Below, one piece after another: positions 1 through 5,417 of a stretch of 12,989 nt of DNA (the stretch's first letter is position 1; the number at the start of each line of letters is the position of its first letter). The notes below the pieces were generated by a model that made no database searches, was not told the origin of the DNA, and worked only from the letters and a program-made list of their open reading frames with translations. Both the position numbers and the translations under genes were made by a program. Origin of the DNA: CAYFVR01 sp964346545 (lineage in GTDB: Bacteria; Desulfobacterota; Desulfobacteria; Desulfobacterales; Desulfococcaceae); contig CAYFVR010000135.1 of the NCBI GenBank assembly GCA_964346545.1, positions 1 through 12,989 of the forward strand. The letters are read 5' to 3'.

Positions 1-101
1 TTGGTGCGGGAAATCGCGGTCGCCGACGGCTCCGACAAGTATTTCGTGTGGGGATCCCGGGGACACAGTAAAAAAAGCTTTGGCCAAGAAAATGGGTACC
101 C

Positions 102-569
102 CTATTTCCTGATCTCTCCCTTGACCTTTCCCAAAACATCTTTCGAGATAAAGAAACCATGCTTCTTCGTCAAATCTTCCAAAAACTCAAGACTTTGTTC
201 CCTGGTAACCTTTTGGTTCCGGAAAGCGGTCAAAATCAATCCGACGGTACCCATCACCTGCAATCCCATACGCTTGGCTTTCCGCCGGGCCGCCAAATCG
301 TCCAATAGGACCAAATCGGCGCTCCGCTCCAAAGCCAAAACGATGACCTCCAATTCGCCCTCATGCAAACGGCCCAAGGCGCCCAAAACGAACTTTCGTC
401 CAGGTAAAGACACATCCAAAACGTGCGCTTTTTCCGGAACGGGGATACCCCCAACTTCTTTGACGACCGCCCGAGGGATAAGAACTTCCGGAAACAAATC
501 AACCAGCAGATCCAGCGCATTCAGCTTGGATAAAAAAATGATCGGACTAGCGTTGACGACGACTTTCAT
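102..569 (-). CDS. DUF3368-type PIN-like toxin of a toxin-antitoxin pair
   Basis: 155 aa, probably a PIN-fold ribonuclease toxin. The N-terminus (VVNASPIIFLSKL, residues 3-15) is the DUF3368 version of the PIN start, with Asn6 where classic VapC proteins have Asp. Further acidic positions fit a PIN active site: Glu39 (VVKEVG), Glu71 (HEGELEVIVLA) and Asp90-Asp91 (LLDDLAARRKAK). The start codon at 569 overlaps the stop of the upstream UPF0175 gene in an ATGA junction, the usual arrangement of an antitoxin-first TA operon. The gene is AT-richer than its neighbours (bases 121-180 are about 38% GC, against about 77% for a sample line in the CphA-like operon), suggesting recent acquisition. The family assignment is firm from pattern recognition. 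Toxicity and RNase activity are inferred from the family, and the Asn6 substitution makes catalysis less certain. Confidence 0.85.
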   Translation of the reverse strand: MKVVVNASPIIFLSKLNALDLLVDLFPEVLIPRAVVKEVGGIPVPEKAHVLDVSLPGRKFVLGALGRLHEGELEVIVLALERSADLVLLDDLAARRKAKRMGLQVMGTVGLILTAFRNQKVTREQSLEFLEDLTKKHGFFISKDVLGKVKGEIRK

Positions 570-817
570 TCCGAATTGATTGTTCTGGACAGCGCGATGT
601 CTTCAAGGACCGCTTCATCCGCGACGAGAAAGCCGATGCCAAAATGCTCCCGCAGCCGATGCAGGAAGGCTTCAAAGTCCATTCCCGCCAAATTCGCCGC
701 TTTGGAAAAACTGACCTTTCCCGAATGGTAGAGGCTGGCGGCCAGAAAAAAGGCCGCAGCTTCGTCGCCAAAAGGCTCAAGAATTTCCTCAAATTCCAAG
801 TTTAGCTGGATGGTCAT
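566..817 (-). CDS. UPF0175 family antitoxin
   Basis: 83 aa. The pattern is typical of UPF0175 antitoxins: an N-terminal strand, a helix (FLAASLYHSGKVSFSKAANL, about residues 24-43) that resembles the family signature 'LY..GKISLGKAAELAG', then AGMDFEAFLHRL and a short acidic tail that would bind the toxin. The start at 817 is supported by a strong Shine-Dalgarno GGGAGG at 829-824, six bases upstream of the ATG. The stop overlaps the start of the DUF3368 toxin by four bases. Only 33 bases separate this gene from the end of the CphA-like gene upstream on the same strand, with no terminator visible, so read-through from the cyanophycin-like operon is possible. The role is to neutralise the toxin and probably to autorepress; both are inferred from the family. 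Confidence 0.85.
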   Translation of the reverse strand: MTIQLNLEFEEILEPFGDEAAAFFLAASLYHSGKVSFSKAANLAGMDFEAFLHRLREHFGIGFLVADEAVLEDIALSRTINSE

Positions 818-823
818 AAACTA

Positions 824-829
824 CCTCCC
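824..829 (-). promoter_or_regulatory. Ribosome binding site of the UPF0175 antitoxin
   Basis: GGGAGG on the minus strand, six bases before the ATG at 817. It overlaps a small palindrome (CCCG-GAT-CGGG, plus strand 827-837), so a protein bound there could block translation initiation or transcription. The palindrome arms are only four bases, so an operator role is speculative. Confidence 0.6.
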
Positions 830-850
830 GGATCGGGGGACGGAAAACAC

Positions 851-2293
851 TTAACCAAACGGAAACAGGATAGCATTAACGGAGGCATGGAGGGAATTCA
901 CCAGCCCCAACCCCCACAACACCGCAACGAACGCCAACAACACTTCCCGATCCTGCTGGGCAATGGCATTATTGGCCGGATCGCCATCCGCCGATCCATC
1001 TCCCAGAATCCCGCCGATCAACCGAATCCGCTCCCGCCCGCGCAACACCACGATCTCGTCGCCGTCCAAGACCACCGCCGCCTCGCCGCGATCCGCGTGC
1101 TGCCGCATGGCTTCGTTGTGGTAATTGGCGGAGAACAGAATGACCCGGCCCTTGGCCCGGTCGGCCATTTTCAGGACCTGGGGATCGTCGGCGTTGAGAA
1201 CCGCGAGGCCGGTTTCCAGCACCTTTTCCGGAACGACGCAGAGCGCGTGGGCGAAGTCGTCCGCATTGTGGAGATAGTCGTATTCCTGCGGCACCTCGCC
1301 GACGTTGAGCACCACGCCGACTTCGGCCCAATCGTAGGGCAGGCCGTCCCGGAGAATCCGCTCGGGCGGCACGGCCACCACCGCCGCTTCCAGGTCGGGT
1401 TCGCGCAGCAGTCGTTGGACGGAAGCGAGGGGCCGGGGGGGATTTTCCCCAGTCGAACTCCCAACGCCGTCCCAATCCGGAAAAAAAGCCCTTCCATCCC
1501 CATCCACCCAGCCGGTGTTCACCTCTGAAGCGGCGAAAAACGTAGCCAGCCGCTCCGTCAACCGGGACACCCCCCGAGAGCCGGCAATCCCGATCAGCCG
1601 AGTTTGGGACGACGCGCCTTCCGGAAACAGGCGGTCCATGACGAGCCGCGCCGCTTTCGGCCCGGTTTCCGCTCCAAGATTGGGAAGACGTTGCTGGCGA
1701 ACGCCCGTTCCGAGAATCAACAGGTCGGAACCTGCCATCCGCTGGACCGGAATCCGCCGCCGTTTCGCTTCCCGCAGGATCGTCCGGGTGAACGGGGCCG
1801 GCCGGCGGGCCGCCCACATTTCTCGGAGCCGCCCCGCCGCGTTGGCCGCGTCGAATTCCCCGCCGGTCAGAATCGAATTGACCAGCTTCACCGCCATCCG
1901 CCCGGCTTCCAGCCCCGCCGCCTCGTCCTCGAACCGGTAGACGACGTTGTACACGCCGGGAACCCGCGTGGCCCGGGTTTTGCCAAAACCGACGTCCATT
2001 CCGGCCAGGGTTTGCAATTCGATGGCGACGTGTTCGGCGACGTGGCCCAACAGGGTGCCTTCGGCCACCCGTTCGAAAAAGCCGCCGGGGTGTCCCGGCG
2101 AACAATGGTGTTCTTGCAGGGAGGGAAGGCGAGCTTTCAGGGCGGGAAAAAAGCCGTCGATGGCGTTGGTGAAAACCTCGTCGTATTCGCCCAGGTCCAG
2201 CCGCAACACGACGATGGGGCCGCCGCTGTAGTAATTGGCGCCCTCCATGACGGAAAGCTGGAGAATCCGGAGCGGATCGCCTGGACCGGTCAT
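851..2293 (-). CDS. CphA-like protein: N domain plus degenerate Mur-ligase domain, ATP-grasp mostly deleted
   Basis: 480 aa from the ATG at 2293; a TTG at 2314, giving a TTGA overlap with the upstream stop, is an alternative start. Residues ~8-150 are a well-conserved cyanophycin synthetase N domain: GANYYSGGPIVVLRLDL, CSPGHPGGFFERVAEGT (64-80), GHVAEHVAIELQTLAGM (83-99, with HxxEH at 84-88), VGFGKTR and GVYNVV. Residues 191-203 (LLILGTGVRQQRL) match the entry strand of the CphA ATP-grasp (LVQLGYG..QKR), but the rest of that domain is missing and the chain runs straight into a Mur-ligase-like core (~233-470). Recognisable there are ERILRDGL (CphA GGILRxGL), VGVVLNV and LNADDPQV (366-373). The nucleotide-binding P-loop, GTNGKTT in CphA, is GIAGSRGV (235-242) and lacks the Lys-Thr. 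Neither ligase centre can therefore work in the usual way. Likely roles are polymer binding, primer generation by the N domain, or a structural partner of the neighbouring ATP-grasp protein. Third gene of the operon. Homology is high confidence; function is unknown. Confidence 0.85.
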   Translation of the reverse strand: MTGPGDPLRILQLSVMEGANYYSGGPIVVLRLDLGEYDEVFTNAIDGFFPALKARLPSLQEHHCSPGHPGGFFERVAEGTLLGHVAEHVAIELQTLAGMDVGFGKTRATRVPGVYNVVYRFEDEAAGLEAGRMAVKLVNSILTGGEFDAANAAGRLREMWAARRPAPFTRTILREAKRRRIPVQRMAGSDLLILGTGVRQQRLPNLGAETGPKAARLVMDRLFPEGASSQTRLIGIAGSRGVSRLTERLATFFAASEVNTGWVDGDGRAFFPDWDGVGSSTGENPPRPLASVQRLLREPDLEAAVVAVPPERILRDGLPYDWAEVGVVLNVGEVPQEYDYLHNADDFAHALCVVPEKVLETGLAVLNADDPQVLKMADRAKGRVILFSANYHNEAMRQHADRGEAAVVLDGDEIVVLRGRERIRLIGGILGDGSADGDPANNAIAQQDREVLLAFVAVLWGLGLVNSLHASVNAILFPFG

Positions 2294-2310
2294 GCGGGCG
2301 CCCGTTTCAT

Positions 2311-4236
2311 TCAATCATACCGCGCAAACAGCGCCGGCAAATGCGGCTCCAGCAGATCGGCCAGCACGGCGTCCCGATCCCCGACCTCGGGCCAGGGCAT
2401 GAAGGCGATTTCTTCGTCCCCCTGATAGATCGTCAACCCGGACTCTCCAACCATCACCAGCAGGCCGCCGGGAAGCAGTTGTTCGCGGAGAACTTCCTCG
2501 GCGTAATCCGGCGCCTCCAGCACCACCACGTCCGCGCCCCGGTGCAGAATGCCGGTGTCCAGCAGCGCGTCGGCGTCGTGGCGAAAGGCGGCGATCCCGG
2601 TTTGGGGATGGCGCAGGCCGATCCGCACGTTCACGTCGTGGTCCCGATGATGACAAAACCATTCCCCGCCGAAATAGAGGCCCGTTTCGGTCACCGACGC
2701 CAGCCGCGCCTCCGGCCGGACGGCGCGAACCCGTTCGGCCAGTTGCCCGCAAAAGCCGTCGGTGAGCCGGTTGCCCACCAGGATGGGAATCCGGGCCTTC
2801 TCCGGCGCGGAAAAAAAATGGGAGAGAATCATCCCGGGCACGTCCAGCGGTTCGCCCTCGGCCGGGGCCAGATGCATGAAAACGCCGGGGCCGGCGTTGA
2901 TCTCGATGATCCCGAACCGGCCGGCCGCCTCCGCCGCGTCCCAGGATACGGCGATGTCTTCGGCCAGCACGTCGATGCCCAGGCAGGCCACGTCGAAAAA
3001 GGCGGCGATGTCCTCGGCCATCCGCACGGTTCGGGGATGGACCTGGTCGGTCACGTTGACCGAGACGCCGCCGGCGGAGACGTTGGCCACCCGGCCCAGG
3101 GTGATTCGCTCGCCGCTCTTCGGCACGGAATCCAGCGTAAGGTTTTGGCGACGCAGCAGGGAGATCACGTCGTCGTCCACCGGAATTTGCGCCAGCGGGG
3201 AGCGGGCGTCGTCCCGGCGGATGTCTCGCCGGTTCTCCCGATCGACGAGTTCCCGGATCGTCCGGTCGCCGTCGCCCTCCACGTAGGCCGGCGCCCGCTG
3301 AAGCGCCGCCGCGAACTTCCCGCCCACGGTCAGCAGCCGATGGTCGGTTCCGCTCACCTGGGCCTCCACGATCACGCCGTCGAAGGGTGCGTCCGCCGCC
3401 TCGGCCGCGGAGGCCAGCCGCTCGAACGCCTCGCGCACCGCCTCGGCCGTGTCGAGGTTGGTGAACACGCCTTGTCCCTTGTGGCCGGTCACCGGCTTCA
3501 CCACCGCCGGAAAGCCGATTTCCGCCGCCGCCGTTTCGGCCCCGTCGGCGGTGCGGACCCGATCGCCCGCCGGAGTGGGGAATCCGCAATTGGCCAGAAA
3601 CCGCTTCACCAGATCTTTGAACGTGGTGAACTCGGCGTCCTTGATGCCGTCGGTATGGAAAATGGTGGAGCGGCCCCGGAGCTGCCGCCGGCCGTAGCCC
3701 CATTGGAACTGGTCCTCGTCCGGCAGAAAATGAACGGGAATCCCCGTCTTTCGGGCCGCCTCGACGAGGGAATAGAGGGTCGGGCCGCCGTACAGCGTTC
3801 GGTCGAAATCCTGCTTCAGCGCGTCGAACCGGGCCTGAAAATCGAAATCCGACCCGGCGTCCATGGCCCGGAACCAGTCCCGGGCCAGATAAACCGCGTC
3901 CTCGGCCACGATCCGGTCCAGCATTTCCACGGCGATCACCCAGCCGTCGCCCTCCCGGCGAACCGCCCGCTCCCGAATCCAGAGGTCGAGGTCCATCCGG
4001 AGGATTTCCGCCACCACTTCGGTGAACAGATCCGCCATCCGATCCGGCATTCGCTCCGCCAGGCCGGGCAGTTCCGAAAGCAGCCGGTCGGCGTAGGCGG
4101 AAACCGGCGGTCCCTCGGGGTCCAGGTAGAGATTGAAGACCACCGCCGAAACGCCCAGATAAAAATTGGGGCCGGTGTATCCCCAGAACTTGTCCACGGC
4201 GAAATCCCGCGTGTCGGAACCTTCCCGGGCCGTCAT
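2311..4236 (-). CDS. CphA-like ATP-grasp ligase with degenerate N domain and truncated Mur remnant
   Basis: 641 aa, against roughly 850-900 for CphA1. Residues ~18-125 resemble a CphA N domain (YTGPNFYLGVSAVVFNLYLD; RMDLDLWIRER in place of TLAGMDVGFGKTR), but the CSxGxxGGFxxR and HxxEH motifs are gone. Residues ~150-475 are a complete-looking CphA ATP-grasp: FQWGYGRRQLRGR (177-189), AVVKPVTGHKGQGV (244-257, Lys247), VIVEAQVSGTDHRLLTVGGK (288-307), GDGDRTIRELVD, LTLDSVPKSGERI, NVSAGGVSVNVTDQVHP (385-401), and the metal-binding IIEINAGPGVFMHL (443-456; Glu445, Asn447). From 482 (RIPILVGNRLTDGF) the chain enters a Mur-like remnant. Its P-loop is absent, and it ends around the strand corresponding to CphA 'GGILRxGL..DVxVV' (TGILHRGADVVVLEAP). 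Expected activity is ATP-dependent addition of an acidic amino acid or dipeptide to a peptide C-terminus, as in CphA or CphA2. Starts one base after the cphB stop, so translation is probably coupled. Confidence 0.9.
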   Translation of the reverse strand: MTAREGSDTRDFAVDKFWGYTGPNFYLGVSAVVFNLYLDPEGPPVSAYADRLLSELPGLAERMPDRMADLFTEVVAEILRMDLDLWIRERAVRREGDGWVIAVEMLDRIVAEDAVYLARDWFRAMDAGSDFDFQARFDALKQDFDRTLYGGPTLYSLVEAARKTGIPVHFLPDEDQFQWGYGRRQLRGRSTIFHTDGIKDAEFTTFKDLVKRFLANCGFPTPAGDRVRTADGAETAAAEIGFPAVVKPVTGHKGQGVFTNLDTAEAVREAFERLASAAEAADAPFDGVIVEAQVSGTDHRLLTVGGKFAAALQRAPAYVEGDGDRTIRELVDRENRRDIRRDDARSPLAQIPVDDDVISLLRRQNLTLDSVPKSGERITLGRVANVSAGGVSVNVTDQVHPRTVRMAEDIAAFFDVACLGIDVLAEDIAVSWDAAEAAGRFGIIEINAGPGVFMHLAPAEGEPLDVPGMILSHFFSAPEKARIPILVGNRLTDGFCGQLAERVRAVRPEARLASVTETGLYFGGEWFCHHRDHDVNVRIGLRHPQTGIAAFRHDADALLDTGILHRGADVVVLEAPDYAEEVLREQLLPGGLLVMVGESGLTIYQGDEEIAFMPWPEVGDRDAVLADLLEPHLPALFARYD

Positions 4237-4237
4237 G

Positions 4238-5092
4238 TCAGGCCAGCAGCCGGCGAACCCGGCCCACGCGCCGTTTCCCGCTCTTTTGCTCGGAAACCAC
4301 CCGCCGCCGGTTGAGGTCGAACACCATGCCCCGGGTGAGGAAGCTGAGCCGGAGGCCGTCCGCCGCCACCGCTTCGTCGGCCGGGACGGAGGAAACGTTG
4401 GTAAAGGTCATGTCTTCCGCGCCAAGGATGGTCACCACGCGATTTCCGATCACCCGGCAACGGCCGTCCGGCGTCACCACCGCGCCGGTGTCTTCGCCCA
4501 GGCCGATTCCCAGGCCGTCGGGATGGGCCGCCACCGCCTGGGAGAGGCGGGGAATCCGGCCCCGCTCCATGAAGTGGGTATCGATGATCAGGCCGTCCAG
4601 CAGCCCGAAGCCGTCGGCCGAGGCGACGTGGCGCTTTTGGAAGCCCTTGGTCCCATTGCCGTCGAAAATCATGGGATGGCCGATGGCCGACGCCCCGGCG
4701 CTGGTGCCGGCCAGGGTGACGCCCGCGGCGTGGCGCTCCCGGATCGCGGACAGCAACGGCGTGTTGCCCAGAATGCGGACCAGCCGCTCCTGATCGCCGC
4801 CGGTGAAAAAGATCAGCTCCGCCGCCTCCATCGTTTCCCCATGGGCGGGCAGCTTCGCTTCGTCCCGACGCCGCACGTCCACCAGATCGACCCGATCGGC
4901 CCCCAGAGCCAGAAAAGCGGTTCGGTATTCCTCGTACACCTCCACGGGATATCCCGAGGCCGAGGGGATGATCGCCACCCGCTTGGCATCGTTCAGATTC
5001 CGGGTTTCCGCCAGAACATCCCGCGATTCCCACTTGTCTTCGGCCCCGCCGATCAGTACGATGGCCCCGCTTTTGCCGTTCAGAGATTTCAT
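4238..5092 (-). CDS. cphB: Cyanophycinase-like serine exopeptidase (peptidase family S51)
   Basis: 284 aa from ATG 5092. The open frame extends upstream, but that extension lacks family similarity and MKSLNGKSGAIVLIGG matches the normal start. Motifs of cyanophycinase: IVLIGGAED (11-19), VAIIPSASG (39-47), LIFFTGGDQERL (93-104), the nucleophile elbow AGTSAGASA (128-136, Ser131), DTHFMERGRIPRL (171-183, equivalent of the CphB DQHF..R.R..RL segment, His173), GIGLGEDTGAVV (195-206) and a C-terminal LSFLTRGMVFDL. The family cleaves beta-Asp-Arg dipeptides from the C-terminus of cyanophycin and is cytoplasmic; there is no signal peptide. Catalytic residues look intact. First gene of the operon with the two CphA-like proteins, pointing to a paired make-and-degrade system. 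Because the neighbouring synthetases are non-canonical, the substrate may be a cyanophycin variant. No strong Shine-Dalgarno precedes the ATG. Confidence 0.92.
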   Translation of the reverse strand: MKSLNGKSGAIVLIGGAEDKWESRDVLAETRNLNDAKRVAIIPSASGYPVEVYEEYRTAFLALGADRVDLVDVRRRDEAKLPAHGETMEAAELIFFTGGDQERLVRILGNTPLLSAIRERHAAGVTLAGTSAGASAIGHPMIFDGNGTKGFQKRHVASADGFGLLDGLIIDTHFMERGRIPRLSQAVAAHPDGLGIGLGEDTGAVVTPDGRCRVIGNRVVTILGAEDMTFTNVSSVPADEAVAADGLRLSFLTRGMVFDLNRRRVVSEQKSGKRRVGRVRRLLA

Positions 5093-5114
5093 GCGTTCGC
5101 CGTTTTCGCTTGGG

Positions 5115-5158
5115 GTTGCGAAGACGCCTCGGGTGCAAACCCGGTTCCTCTTCGCACC
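5115..5158 (-). promoter_or_regulatory. Nested hairpin in the presumed 5' leader of the cyanophycinase operon
   Basis: Perfect 8-base arms TGCGAAGA (5117-5124) and TCTTCGCA (5149-5156), extended by GG/CC past a one-base bulge. They enclose an inner CGGGT-GCAA-ACCCG stem (5130-5143). On the minus strand it would sit in the leader, ending about 22 bases before the cphB ATG. No U-tract follows in the minus direction, so it is not a classic terminator there. In the plus direction ATTTTTG follows, so a terminator of antisense or upstream plus-strand transcription cannot be excluded. No known riboswitch class is recognised. Confidence 0.5.
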
Positions 5159-5184
5159 ATTTTTGTCGGGCCGATTCGTTTTGA

Positions 5185-5200
5185 TTGACAATTTTGTCAA
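5185..5200. promoter_or_regulatory. Palindrome TTGACA-N4-TGTCAA in the divergent promoter region
   Basis: Perfect 6-base inverted repeat TTGACA-ATTT-TGTCAA between the divergent cphB operon and the ATP-grasp gene. Each arm equals a consensus sigma-70 -35 hexamer on its own strand, so it may be a shared -35 region, an operator, or both. No convincing -10 hexamer is seen at 16-18 bases on either side, so a regulator site is at least as likely as a promoter. Confidence 0.45.
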
Positions 5201-5243
5201 GAATTGCGACCCTTTCCCTTGGCCTGCCACATTCCGCGAATCC

Positions 5244-5259
5244 GATTTGCAGATTTGCA
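5244..5259. repeat. Tandem 8-base direct repeat GATTTGCA x2 in the divergent promoter region
   Basis: GATTTGCA at 5244-5251 is immediately repeated at 5252-5259, in an AT-rich patch upstream of the ATP-grasp gene. Direct half-sites are typical of activator binding, but two 8-base copies could occur by chance. Low certainty. Confidence 0.35.
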
Positions 5260-5407
5260 AAATTCCGGCCGACGGGACGACCGACGCTACGAATCGGGTC
5301 CGTCATGGTACGGAAAAGCCGGGCGGGTGTCAATCCGCGAGGCCGGACCCATCGCCGCGATCCCCGGCGGGCGGGAAATCCATCCCGAACATCCGCCCCC
5401 CCGCCCG

Positions 5408-5414
5408 AAGGAGG
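5408..5414 (+). promoter_or_regulatory. Shine-Dalgarno that fixes the start of the ATP-grasp gene
   Basis: AAGGAGG is followed by AAA and then the ATG at 5418. It decides the start, because the frame is open far upstream into the opposite-strand cphB gene. Confidence 0.8.
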
Positions 5415-5417
5415 AAA

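Noticed and set aside
1..101. Open plus-strand frame entering from the left edge and running to 579
   Set aside because: Its later part is antisense to the toxin gene, and the first 30 or so residues match nothing I recognise. The GGGGACACAGTA segment (about 59-70) resembles flanks of some transposon-like elements, but alone it does not support a call. A minus-strand T-tract (70-76) after the toxin has no proper hairpin, so no terminator is called.
2341..4314. 657-residue open frame on the plus strand
   Set aside because: Shadow of the CphA-like ATP-grasp gene on the opposite strand: His/Gly/Pro/Arg-rich translation with no domain. Long antisense frames are expected at this GC content.
5093..5260. 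Extended cphB start at 5260
   Set aside because: The extra 56 residues have no similarity to cyanophycinases and would cover the palindrome and nested hairpin. The ATG at 5092 gives the standard family start.
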